Below are positions 1-9,363 of a stretch of 64,000 nucleotides of DNA, piece after piece. The notes under the pieces are model-generated. The model had not been told where the DNA came from. It did no database searches and saw only the letters and a program-made list of their open reading frames with translations. Every line of letters begins with the position of its first letter. Positions within the stretch are counted from its first letter, which is position 1. The position numbers and the translations under genes are program-made. Source of the DNA: Cephalotus follicularis (lineage: Eukaryota > Streptophyta > Magnoliopsida > Oxalidales > Cephalotaceae); NCBI GenBank assembly GCA_001972305.1, contig BDDD01000173.1:703326-767325 (forward strand). Reading direction: 5' to 3'.

Positions 1-347
1 CATGAAGCTTAGAGGGTGTTAACAACTCTAATTCGAATTGTAGTTGTTGTTAGTTAGCATGTTATAAACTTACTGATTCCCCTAAGTACACATATACACC
101 TTCTGTCAACAAGTTAAGTTCAATAAATCTGAAATTGGAAGATACTTGACATAGAGTTCAAAGAGAAAGTGGTAGAATGGAAGAGAAGAATTAAGGAATT
201 GATAATAGGCTACTGTTGAAGTAGTAATTGTATCTGATAGCTAGTCAACATACTGGTTAAATGACTGAACCTATATGCATGCACTGAATAGATTACATTC
301 TTCTGGATTGGAAGCTTTGTTGGTGAAAAGCTTGGATATTAAAGAGA

Positions 348-392
348 AAGATCATTCCAATTGATCTTGGGATAAGCTATTGAGGTAGGGGT
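348..392 (+). promoter_or_regulatory. Leader hairpin followed by GGTAGGGG (element A)
   Basis: AAGATCA and TGATCTT form a perfect 7-bp stem around a short loop, and GGTAGGGG follows 17 bases later. Families B, C and D have a different hairpin (loop TAACTT) directly before the same GGTAGGGG. I infer a possible 5' splice site or other leader signal; function is not shown. Confidence 0.4.
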
Positions 393-510
393 AGTGATAT
401 GTTATGGAAGATATTTTATGCATATCATGTATGTTTGATCTTGGGATAAGCTATTGAGGTAGGGGTAATGATATATTTTGGAAGATATGAGTATGCATGT
501 CATGTATGTT
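362..510 (+). repeat. 74-bp tandem duplication in element A LTR
   Basis: The block starting TGATCTTGGGATAAGC at 362 recurs at 436, so a unit of about 74 bp including GGTAGGGG is present twice. The related LTRs of H, I and J hold one copy, so this is private to A. Confidence 0.75.
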
Positions 511-596
511 TGTTTTCTGCTTGATTGCATGCACTGATTAAATTGCATTAGACATTAGAATATACAAACCTGCTACTGCCTGCATTTCTGGGCAGA

Positions 597-757
597 AGCA
601 GTCGATTGTTCTTAGTGGCAGTCGACTGCTCAACCTATTCAGTCGAAGTGGCAGTCGACTGCTCAACCTATTCAGTCGACTGTTAAGTGAAAACAGTCGA
701 CTACTCAATCCAAACAGCCGACTGTTCTTGAGAGCAGTCGACTGTCCTGGGTAAAAA
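597..757. repeat. CAGTCGACTG palindrome cluster, element A LTR
   Basis: About nine copies of CAGTCGACTG or one-base variants occur at intervals of roughly 15-25 bp, separated by AT-rich linkers with repeated words such as CTCAACCTATT. The unit is self-complementary, so it has no strand. The minus-strand ORF across it is only a translation of the repeats. Confidence 0.9.
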
Positions 758-1212
758 TGCATAATATTGACTGAATTGCTACTGTTTGAAATGTTGTTGT
801 TGTACATGCTACCATTATATGAGTATATACTGTTTTGGTGTTATTTAACACCACTACCACTTATATTTCAATGATCGAACCAATTATGTGCTATATGCAC
901 AATTTATGATATTAAATATCATTTTCAAATGAAAACTTATTGTTTAAAAGAACTACTGATTTTCTTCCTATGTGAGATACCTACTGTTTTGTTTCCCAAA
1001 CTGGAAACCACTACTGTATTGATATCGTTTTCCTCTTATGAGATGTACGATCACTGAATTGTTATACGTTTCTAAAGAAAACACTTTGATATTGTATATT
1101 AATTATATATGTGATATTATTATTGAATTGCACTGATTGAATTGATTGTCTCTGTTTATTGCCGTTAGTCGAGTGATGGAGGATGTCACTGACTACGGAG
1201 GTGATCCTGGGT

Positions 1213-1369
1213 GCCAGGAGTTGGCCAGAGTATCCACCCAAACTTATCGGCATTGCAGATCTTATTGTTAAACTGCCCGCTAAACGCCGGTAGTAAATGT
1301 TACCTTTTCTATCATCCTCGGAGTGCAGGGTGATAGTTAGGTGGTGCGCAGTTGGTGCTAGGAGTTAGC
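1213..1369 (+). promoter_or_regulatory. Two GGAGT-loop mini-hairpins (element A)
   Basis: GCCA-GGAGT-TGGC at 1213-1225 and GCTA-GGAGT-TAGC at 1357-1369. The loop is the same and the third stem pair changes from C-G to T-A, so pairing is kept. Similar pairs are present in B and D family LTRs. Confidence 0.5.
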
Positions 1370-1551
1370 GACATGTGACACCCAAAGCACTGGATTGATT
1401 GATTGTACCCTTGTGCGGTATTTCTGCATATGGATTGTCTATGGCCTCTTGGCATGGTTGCTTACATATTGGCTCATTTAAACGTTATTTTAAATATAAA
1501 CTGTCATACATGTTGCATTCGTATATTCCTTAGCATGCATTATCTTCCTAC

Positions 1552-1576
1552 TTAGCCAAGTGAGGACAACGGCTAA
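1552..1576 (+). promoter_or_regulatory. TTAGCC/GGCTAA leader hairpin (element A)
   Basis: TTAGCC (1552-1557) pairs with GGCTAA (1571-1576) across the loop AAGTGAGGACAAC. The same stem and nearly the same loop occur in B (7023-7047), D2 (34950-34974) and, on the minus strand, H (38824-38848). Confidence 0.55.
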
Positions 1577-1758
1577 CTCCTACAATTTCAGATTAAGCGA
1601 AGGCTTGGAGGTTGCTGCTGAAGCTTGGAGAGCTTCTATTTATTCATCTTAAGGTTGTTATTTTTCTTTATATGATGTACTGTATTTTGTAACGAACAGT
1701 TCATACCCAGTACTGTTGTAGTATTTTCCTTATGTTAAGGATAATTATTGGATTATGC

Positions 1759-1784
1759 CTGCACGTAGTATGGAATGCATGCGG
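1759..1784 (+). promoter_or_regulatory. TAGTATGG-loop hairpin (element A)
   Basis: Stem CTGCACG/CATGCGG with one mismatch and one G-U pair around the 12-nt loop TAGTATGGAATG. Copies in H and J have a perfect 7-bp stem; here one arm has a G-to-A change. It lies about 150 nt before the LTR end. Confidence 0.55.
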
Positions 1785-1936
1785 ATGACTTATATTTATA
1801 TTCCGGCTTACTGAATGCTTCCGCAAATTTATTTATGAATTATTAATTGGAATGCTGGAATATTACTATGCTTATTTCTGATATCACCATATATGTTTGT
1901 CCAATGTAAGTTGGGGAAAAACAGGGTGTGACAGCA

Positions 1937-1948
1937 TGGTATCAGTGC
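1937..1948 (+). promoter_or_regulatory. Primer-binding site, element A
   Basis: TGGTATCAGTGC, three bases after the LTR end. It matches the 3' end complement of initiator tRNA-Met (TGGTATCAGAGC) except for one base. It marks the start of minus-strand DNA synthesis. Confidence 0.85.
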
Positions 1949-2009
1949 ATATTCCATATATGCTAAGCTGGGATAAGTTTCTCGGACATTAAGCGAATTG
2001 TTTCCTATT

Positions 2010-2030
2010 GATTTTTGTCATTCCATATAG
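2010..2030 (+). promoter_or_regulatory. Possible 3' splice site before gag (element A)
   Basis: A T-rich tract ends in CATATAG at 2030, nine bases from the gag ATG at 2039. The same T-rich stretch ending in TATAG is found before gag in B, C, H and I. It could be the acceptor of a leader intron; this is inference. Confidence 0.3.
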
Positions 2031-2038
2031 GACACCAA

Positions 2039-3190
2039 ATGGATCTCCAAAGAGGAAGAAGGGGAAGGCGTAGAGCCGATGAGGGGATTAATACTCTGCC
2101 AGCACCTGAAAATGATCCGCCAACGAATGAAGGACTGAATGTTCCTCCAGCGCATGACGAGAGGAGTAATTTTGACCACCTGGCTTATCTTTTTCTGCAG
2201 TAGATGCAAGCAAATGCGGCCAACATGGAACATATTGCAAATGTACGAGGCTAACCGTACATATCAGCAAGCACCTCAAGCTTGTCATGGCGGTGGATTT
2301 GGCAGAGATCTGGAGCGGTTCATGAGACAGAATCCTCTGACTTTTAATGGTGAGATGAATGCGACTGCGGCCGAGCAGTGGATGAAAGACCTGGAGAAAA
2401 TATTTGCTGTTTTGGAATGTACTGATGATCAGAAGCTTAATTTTGCTGTGTACCGCCTATGGGGCGAGGCGACTTACTGGTGGGTAAGAACTGAAGCAAA
2501 ATGGGAAGCCCGTGGACTTGACCGGACTTGGGACAGATTTCAGTCTGAGTTTCTGGAGACTTATGTACCACAGATTGAGCGTGACCGATGGGAGACTGAA
2601 CTGATGGAGTTACGTCAAGGAGACATGACGGTAGCTCAGTACCAGACTAGATTCATAGAGCTAGCGAGGCATACACCTTATCTTATGGAGGGTGAGTCAT
2701 GGATGATCCGGAGGTTCCTGAAAGGCCTTCGTCCAGATATCATATCTAAATTGTTGATGTTGCAGCTGACCACTTTTGTTGATGTTGTTGAGAGAGCGAT
2801 GATTCTGGAGGCTGACGCAAATGAGAGAAGGGCAGAACAGACTCGTACTAATCAATCGAGGGCCGTACAGTCACAGGGGAAGGGAAGCAATAATCCTGCT
2901 AAGTCAACCAGATCTGATAACAGAGGTCAAGGAGGTTCTCGACGCACACGATCAAGGACTCCGAGCCGAAACAGTCAACAGAATGCAGGTGGATGTACTT
3001 TTTGCGGTCGTCTGAATCATGATGAGACTGAATGCTGGAAGAAGATGGGAAAGTGCTTGAGGTGTGGTTCACAGGATCACATGATGAATAATTGCCCGAT
3101 GATGAGGGATCAAGCACGCGGCCAACCGGGAAGTGCTGGTGCTAGTGGTAGTGTTGCAGTGGCTCAACCGCGGAGAGACACCGGAAAGGG
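2039..3190 (+). pseudogene. gag: Element A gag (capsid/nucleocapsid), broken
   Basis: Gag packages element RNA into cytoplasmic particles. The start is set at ATG 2039 (MDLQRGRRGRRR) because copies I and H begin with the same basic motif. The frame stops at TAG 2201-2203, where I has CAG, and a small deletion then moves the reading to frame 3. From about 2280 comes a retrotransposon gag domain with the WW and YQTRFIELARHTPYL region, then a basic Ser/Arg-rich stretch. Two zinc knuckles of the form C-X2-C-X4-H-X4-C follow at 2994-3035 and 3054-3095. H and I lack the central gag domain, so A shows the fuller form of the family. No intact product is possible. Confidence 0.9.
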
Positions 3191-3990
3191 GATTGTGAAA
3201 GGTGGGGTCTACACCTTATCTAAAGATGATGTGCCAGAATCTACTACTGTTGTGGGAGGTACTATTTACATATCTGGCATATTAGCTCAAGTATTGATTG
3301 ACCCTGGTGCGACGCATTCATTCATTGCATCTGAATTTGCTCGCAATTTGCATGGTATTACTTCTAGACTACCTTACATATTTTAGATGAGTACTCCTGC
3401 GGGTACTTGTCTTCTATCTGATATTGTTATGAAAGACTGTGAGATCATGGTAGCTGGAATTAAATTATCTGCTGACCTGATAGTGTTACCTATCCGAGAT
3501 TTTGATGTGATCTTGGGGATGGACTGGCTGTATGCTCATCATGCTTGTGTTGATTGTTACAACAAGATGATGACATTTTACCTTCAAGATGGGACTGAGT
3601 GCAAGTTTATCAGGGAGAAGAATGTTACTGCTCCGATCATTTCATATACTCGAGCATAGAAGTATCTCAAGCAAGGATGTGAAGGCTATTTAGCGAATGT
3701 GATCGATCATACGAAAGGTACGCCTAGTATTGAACAAGTGCCTGTTGTATGTGAATTTCCTGATGTATTTCCAGATGAACTCACTTCGTTGCCACCGGAG
3801 AGAGATATAGAGTTCAGTATTGAGCTGTTGCCTGGAACTGCTCCTATATCCAGAGCACCGTACCGAATGGCTCATGCCGAATTGAGGGAGTTGAAAGTTC
3901 AATTGTAGGATTATCTTGACAAGGGCTTTATCAGACCGAGTGTATCACCGTGGGGAGCACCGGTTCTGTTTATAAAGAAGAAGGATGGAT
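3190..3990 (+). pseudogene. Element A protease and protease-RT linker, broken
   Basis: Aspartic protease of the pol polyprotein, which would mature Gag and Pol. The active-site motif is DPGATHSF with the aspartate at 3300-3302; a second conserved block ([16 protein letters not shown]) lies near 3480-3530. The frame is shared with gag downstream of the frameshift, but TAG codons at 3384-3386, 3657-3659 and 3906-3908 break it. At the last two, paralogues in the window suggest an ancestral CAG. The protease motif itself is intact in A, unlike in H and I. Confidence 0.85.
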
Positions 3991-5360
3991 CGATGCGGCT
4001 ATGCATCGACTACAGGCTGATAAATCAGGTGACTGTGAAGAACAAGTATCCCCTGCCACATATTGAGGAGTTGTTTGACCAACTACAAGGTTCGACTGTG
4101 TTCTCCAAACTTGACCTAAGAACAAGCTATCATCAGTTGAGGATCAGAGAGGGTCATGTGGAGAAAACCGTATTTCGAACTAGATATGGGCATTACGAGT
4201 TTCTGATACTGCCATTTGGTTTGACGAATGCTCCTGCAGCCTTCATGTGTCTGATGAACAAAGTGTTCCAACCTTACGTGGACCAGTTTGTCGTTATATT
4301 CCTAGATGACATCCTGATCTACTCAAAGAGCATTGAGGAACACTTGCAGCACTTGAGGATAGTACTACAGACACTACAGAGGGAACAGCTATACGCCAAA
4401 TTCAGTTTTTGCAAATTTTGGCTGGATCATGTGACTTTCCTAGGTCACATTGTGTCGAGTGAAGGATTGTCAGTGGATCCTTCAAAGATTGAGAGTATTG
4501 TTGATTGGCCCCAACCGACGAACGTTACGGAGGTTCATAGTTTCTTGGGATTGGATGGATACTATCGAAGATTCATCAAGGGATTTTCGAAACTTGCTAC
4601 ACCACTGACACAGTTGACTCAGAAGAAGTGTAGTTTTGTGTGGGATGATTCTTGTGAGGCAAGTATTCAAGAGTTGAAAAGTCGGTTGATTTTGGCTCCA
4701 GTGTTGGCGTTACCGGAGGGTAATGAGGGATTTACTGTCTATACTGATGCTTCTGGGAAAGGATTGGGATGCGTACTTATGCAACATGGTAGGGTGATTG
4801 CATATGCATCAAGAAAGTTAAAGTCGTACGAGGAAAATTATCCCATACACGATCTTGAGTTGGCAGCCATAGTGTTTGCTTTGCAGAAATGGAGGCACTA
4901 CCTCTATGGTGCACAGTTTGAGATTTTTACCGATCATAAAAGTTTGAAATATTTGTTTTCCCAGAAGGAGCTCAACATGAGACAGAGGCGATGTGTGGAG
5001 TTCTTTAATGACTACAACTGCAATATTCAATACCACCCAGGCAAGGCGAATGTAGTGGCTGATGCGCTGAGTCGCAAGGCAATGATTGCTGGAGCAATGG
5101 TTTCACAGTGGAAGCTAGTGGAGGAATTTCAGAGATGGAATCCGTTCATGGTTTCCCGAGGAGTTATTGTGGCAAGTATGAGAGCACAACCAGAACCTCT
5201 GGAGCGTACTCAGACTGCTCAGTATAGTGATTCTGAATTGTGGAGTATCCGCGAGAACCTAGACACTGATTCTGAGTTCTCCGTTCATACTGATGGCATA
5301 CTGAGGTTCCAAGGGAGGATATGTGTTCCGAATGACGAGAGCATTAGAGACGAGCTACTG
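3990..5360 (+). pseudogene. Element A reverse transcriptase-RNase H
   Basis: The longest uninterrupted part of A. Reverse transcriptase runs from the [14 protein letters not shown] block (about 3975) through YHQLR and [12 protein letters not shown] to the catalytic FLDDILIYS, with the two aspartates at 4305-4310. RNase H follows, with TDASGKGLG near 4745, the [15 protein letters not shown] block and FTDHKSL near 4930. The order PR-RT-RH-IN identifies Ty3/gypsy. The frame stays open until TGA 5562-5564, so only flanking stops and the truncated integrase make this part non-functional. Confidence 0.93.
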
Positions 5361-5836
5361 CAACAAGCTCACAAGTCCAGATACAGTGTTCACCCTGGGA
5401 GTACCAAGATGTGGCACGATCTGAAAAAGAACTACTGGTGGAGTGGTATGAAGAGAGAAATTGCTGAGTATGTAGCAAGATGTTTGACCTGTCAGCGAGT
5501 GAAGGCTGAACATCAGAAACCTGCGGGACTGCTACAATCGCTACCAGTGGTTGAATGGAAATGAGAGCATGTGACCATGGACTTCGTGTCAGGATTGCCG
5601 AGGTCACGAAATCAGCATGAGGCAGTGTGGGTTGTAGTGGACAGACTTACTAAGTCTGCTCACTTTCTTCCGATGAACATGACGTATTCTATCGAGAAGC
5701 TTGCTCGATTGTATATCCGGGAGATAGTCAGATTGCATGGGGTGCCGGTCAGTATTGTTTGCGACCGATATGCTAGATTCACTTCAAGGTTCTGGAAGAA
5801 ATTCTAATCAGTAATGGGAACAACCTTGAACTTTCT
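5360..5836 (+). pseudogene. Element A integrase, 3'-truncated
   Basis: The zinc-binding N-terminus ([10 protein letters not shown] ... CLTCQ) is at about 5370-5495. A TGA at 5562-5564 replaces the TGG found at the same codon in I. The catalytic core starts with [13 protein letters not shown] (5577) and reaches VCDR before a TAA at 5805. Homology to I ends near 5836. The rest of integrase and the first part of the 3' LTR are missing; about 17 bases of unassigned sequence separate this end from LTR sequence at 5853. Confidence 0.88.
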
Positions 5837-5852
5837 CGCATATAAAGCTTCA

Positions 5853-6447
5853 TAGGTGGTGCGCAGTTGGTGCTAGGAGTTAGCGACATGTGACACCCAA
5901 ACCACTGGATTGATTGAATGTACCCTTGTGCGGTATTTCTGCATATGGATTGTCTATGGCCTCTTGGCATGGTTGCTTATATATTGGCTCATTTAAACGT
6001 TATTTTAAATATGAACTGTCATACATGTTGCATTCCTATATTCCTTAGCATGCATTATCTTCCTACTTATCCAAGTGAGGACAACGGCTAACCCCTACAA
6101 TTTCAGATTAAGCGAAGGCTTGGAAGTTGCTGCTGAAGCTTGGAGAGCTTCTATTTATTCATCTTAAGGTTGTTATTTTTCTTTATATGATGTACTGTAT
6201 TTTGTAACGAACGGTTCATACCCTGTACTGTTGTAGTATTTTCCTTATGTTAAGGATAATTATTGGATTATGCCTGCATGTAGTATGGGATGCGTGCGGA
6301 TAACTTGTATTTATATTCTGGCTTACTGAATGTTTCCGCAAATTTATTTATGAATTATTAATTGGAATACTGGAATATTATTATGCTTATTTCTGATATC
6401 ACCATATATGCTTGTCCAATGTAAGTTGGGGAAAAAGGGGTGTGACA
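5853..6447 (+). mobile_element. Element A 3' LTR, 5'-truncated
   Basis: It matches 1338-1933 with scattered substitutions and ends in GGGTGTGACA at 6447, the exact LTR terminus. It keeps the TTAGCC-type hairpin (one arm mutated) and the TAGTATGGGATG hairpin near 6275-6300. The next base starts sequence of the element B LTR, so the right end of A is a true insertion junction. The matching left junction lies outside the window, so no target duplication can be read. Confidence 0.9.
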
Positions 6448-6906
6448 AAAAAATTTTGGAATGAACTGCTTGTTGTTGATCTAACGATCATTACTGTACT
6501 GTTCACTGCACTGTTTACTGTGACTATTCACTGTTTGCTCTGTGAATTTTATGTGGTTGTGCTTGAGCCACTAGTTGCATGGCGGAGACTGCCAACGCCG
6601 GCTAGTGGCACGGTTGACCTAGGATCCAGGAGTTGGCTGGGTAACTCACTGTACTATACTATTGTCTTGCTTGGTTTCCTGGAGTAGGGACCGAAGTGGG
6701 AGTGTAACGTAGGGCCAGGAGTTGGCAGCGTTACACATACTGCCTGCCTGTTTGTGGTCCCTTTGGGGACTTATTGTACTGTTTACTGATCCTGTTCGGA
6801 CACTACTGTGCCTGTTTGATGTAGCCCTGGCCGTGTTACCACTGTACTGTTGTTGCATACATATATTTTCTTATATGTTCCTACTGATATTTTTCCATAC
6901 TGCTAA

Positions 6907-6908
<2 letters not shown>

Positions 6909-6938
<30 letters not shown>
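6909..6938. repeat. TA dinucleotide repeat
   Basis: About 15 uninterrupted TA units inside the B 5' LTR. The B 3' LTR copy near 14192 is shorter and interrupted, so the array expanded or shrank after insertion. Confidence 0.95.
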
Positions 6939-6943
<5 letters not shown>

Positions 6944-7022
6944 GTATTTCTACTATACTACATCATCTGTGCATACATCACATGACATGCATGTAAGATT
7001 GGTCCCAAACTACTTTTATGAC

Positions 7023-7047
7023 TTAGCCAAGTGAGGACAAAGGCTAA
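7023..7047 (+). promoter_or_regulatory. TTAGCC/GGCTAA leader hairpin (element B)
   Basis: TTAGCC (7023-7028) pairs with GGCTAA (7042-7047); loop AAGTGAGGACAAA. It differs from the family A copy by one loop base although most of the surrounding LTR is unalike. Confidence 0.55.
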
Positions 7048-7256
7048 CCCCCTACTTTACATATTGATGCAGTGGATCAGCTAGGGAATCAGCATAACTG
7101 AAGTACAAGTTTTATTAATGTTTTACCAGGGGTTATGTCCCTTTGGGTGTTGTGTACTGTATTTTCCAGTTTACTAGACTTTTGGATGCTACTGGTTAAT
7201 GTATTATGGATCACGCTCTGTTTTGTAGGCTTTTAACTATGACAAACTTGTATTGG

Positions 7257-7284
7257 GTAACGTGTAGTATGGGATGCATGTTAC
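7257..7284 (+). promoter_or_regulatory. TAGTATGGGATG-loop hairpin (element B)
   Basis: Stem GTAACGTG (7257-7264) pairs with CATGTTAC (7277-7284) through 8 pairs including one G-U; the loop TAGTATGGGATG is at 7265-7276. The stem sequence differs from those of A/H and D but still pairs. It ends about 146 nt before the LTR terminus. Confidence 0.65.
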
Positions 7285-7434
7285 GTGTTTTTTTAGCTTA
7301 TGAGTTTAATGCTTCCGCAACTGATATCTTGTTTGAAAAGTTTAAATTTAATGGTATTTGCATGAGCTGAATCTCGATGTTAATTGCCTTTACCACTTTA
7401 TGTGTGTCTACCTGAAAGTGGTGTGTGACAAGAG

Positions 7435-7446
7435 TGGTATCAGAGC
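7435..7446 (+). promoter_or_regulatory. Primer-binding site, element B
   Basis: TGGTATCAGAGC, complementary to the initiator tRNA-Met 3' end, four bases after the LTR terminus. Confidence 0.92.
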
Positions 7447-7504
7447 ATATTCCATATATGCTTAGCTAGGATATTGTCCTTGGCAATTAATGAATTGTTT
7501 TCCT

Positions 7505-7536
7505 AAAGTCCTGACTAATCGTCATCCTTCTTATAG
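7505..7536 (+). promoter_or_regulatory. Possible 3' splice site before gag (element B)
   Basis: CTGACTAATC resembles a branch site, followed by a pyrimidine-rich run ending in TTATAG at 7536, six bases before the gag ATG. See the leader-intron finding. Confidence 0.3.
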
Positions 7537-7542
7537 GAACCA

Positions 7543-8700
7543 ATGGACCGAAGGAGAACACGTGCTAGAGCTAGAGCCGTTGGAGCCAATGCCCCTGAGG
7601 AAGCGAATGTTCCGCAAGGAATGAATGTCCCCCAAGATGAGAGAGATCTGATGACCCGAATTGTGGATTATTTTCAACAAGAGATGGCCTTTAATATGGC
7701 TAATGCGGAGGAGATGCACCAGTACTACGCACAGGCTCGGCCGTAACATACAGCTCCTAACCACTGCCTAGGAGAGGATGGTAACCAGTTTGGGAGGGAC
7801 ATTGAAAGGTTCATGAGGTAGAATCCACCCAGTTTCCGGGGGGAACTTGATGCCACCGTTGCTGAGAGATGGCTGCAGGATTTGGAAAAAATCTTTGAAG
7901 TGATGGACTGTACTGACAATCAAAAACTGAAGTTTGCTGTATACCGTCTGTGGGGTGAGGCCACTCATTGGTGGGAGATGGTCAAAGCAAAGTGGGAATC
8001 TCAGAGGCTTGACAGCACTTGGGGCAGATTCCAGACATAGTTCTTGGAGACCTATGTTCCACGGATTGAACAAGAGCGACGAGAGATGGAGCTCTTGGAG
8101 TTGCGACAGGGAGAGATGACGGTGACAGAATATCAAGCAAGGTTCATGGAGCTAGCCAGACATTCACCCTATCTGGTAGCTGATGAAGTGAAGAAGATAC
8201 GGAGTTTTCTGAGAGGTTTGTGGTCAAACCTTCGGTCAAGAATTAGGGCTATGGAACTGGGGACTTTTATAGAGGTTGCTCAGAAAGCAAGACTACTGGA
8301 GACCATATCCAGTGAAGACCGGGCTGAGAGAGCTCGCACACAGCAGAATAAACAAAGTCCTACACAATCCAGACCAGCATCGTCGAAATGGCAAGATGGT
8401 GGTTCTTCGACAAAGTCATCCAAGAGCAAATCTCAGCAGACAGCTTCACAGGGTTCTCCCAGCCAAGGGAGTAATGCTAGATCTAGAGGTTGTTACTATT
8501 GTGGTCGCACGGGACACCAACAGAAAGATTGCTGTAGGTTTAATGGCTAGTACTTGAGGTGCGGGGCACCTGGTCATTCGGCGAAAGTTGTTCGAAGAGT
8601 TTAGCTACAGCGCCTACTGGGGCAGGAAATAGTAGTGGTACGGCGGAGGGACTGTCACAGAGGAAGGACACCGGCAAGGGCGTCACAAAAGGTAGAGTTT
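7543..8700 (+). pseudogene. gag: Element B gag, broken
   Basis: The start is ATG 7543 (MDRRRTRARARA), the same motif as the C gag start. One frame covers most of the gene but is closed by TAA 7744-7746, TAG 7819-7821, TAG 8038-8040 and TAG 8548-8550. The gag domain includes FGRDIERFMR, a tryptophan-rich block and YQARFMELARHSPYLVADE. A Ser/Gln-rich linker leads to the first zinc knuckle, CYYCGRTGHQQKDC; the second is disturbed by a frameshift near 8590. The TAG at 7819 is at a codon that is CAG in element A and is also TAG in element C. Confidence 0.9.
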
Positions 8701-9363
8701 TTGTACTTTCTCAGACAGAGGTTCCAGAGTTGACTTCTATTGTTGGAGGTACTCTGTATATATATGGTTTTTCTGCTAGAGTATTGATGGATTCTGGAGC
8801 ATCGCATTCTTTTATATCTACACGTTTTACATCTTGCTTAGATGTCACCCCTGACTGCAGGTCATACATGCTCGATGTGAGTACACCGACTGGGACTTCT
8901 ATGTACACTGACTTGATATATAGGAGTTGTGAGATGTCTATGGCAGGCATTTCTTTGTATGCAGATTTGATAGTACTACCTATCCGTGACTTCGATGTTA
9001 TACTGGGGATGGATTACACCGTGCTCGCATGGATTGTTATAATAAAACTGTGGATTTTTGTCTACCCAATGGAACGATATTCCAGTTTAAGGGAGACAAA
9101 GGGTTCTCGACACAGATCATATCCTTTATTCGAGCATCGCAGTATCTAGAGAAGGGATATGAAGGATACCCGGCTTATGTAATAGATTGAAGGAAAGAGA
9201 AGGGTTTGAGCATAGAGGAGATTCCTGTTGTGTGTGAATTTCTGGATGTGTTTCCTGATGACTTGGGGTCTTTACCACCGAGGAGGAGTATGGAGTTCGT
9301 AATTGATATTGTTCCTGGAACGGCTCCTATCTCTAAATCACCTTATCGGATGGCTCTGCCGAG
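8700..9363 (+). pseudogene. Element B protease and linker, broken
   Basis: The active-site motif DSGASHSF has its aspartate at 8790-8792 and is intact. The block [14 protein letters not shown] follows near 8970-9015, after which a short deletion shifts the frame. Downstream coding similarity to C ([24 protein letters not shown]) resumes in another frame, broken by TGA 9188-9190, where C has an arginine codon. A second small deletion near 9355 shifts into the RT frame. Confidence 0.85.

Larger units (their letters stand above)
1..1933 (+). mobile_element. Element A, 5' LTR (left-truncated by window)
   Basis: Long terminal repeat of a Ty3/gypsy element of the chromovirus type. It ends in GGGTGTGACA at 1933, three bases before a primer-binding site. 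Comparison with the complete 2743-bp LTRs of element I (same family, opposite strand) shows that roughly the first 780 bp lie outside the window. The stretch from about 1340 to 1933 is repeated at 5853-6447 as the 3' LTR remnant. The LTR carries a GTCGAC palindrome cluster, two small GGAGT-loop hairpins, a TTAGCC/GGCTAA hairpin and the TAGTATGG-loop hairpin, annotated separately. Short ORFs in it have no family features. Confidence 0.9.
6448..7430 (+). mobile_element. Element B 5' LTR, portion right of element A
   Basis: It matches the B 3' LTR from about 13730 to 14470 and continues to the terminus GTGTGTGACA at 7430. Element A was inserted into this LTR, so its first part lies left of the window. 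It contains a GGAGT-loop hairpin (6714-6726), a TA repeat, a TTAGCC hairpin and a TAGTATGGGATG hairpin, in the same order as in family A. Confidence 0.9.

Noticed and set aside
597-757. CRISPR-like look of regularly recurring short repeats
   Set aside because: Units are 10-14 bp, degenerate, irregularly spaced, and lie in LTRs of a plant genome; no cas genes.
538-807. 89-codon minus-strand ORF rich in Ser, Leu and Arg
   Set aside because: It is the translation of the CAGTCGACTG repeats; periodic residues follow the DNA repeat and there is no start context or homologous frame in H, I or J.
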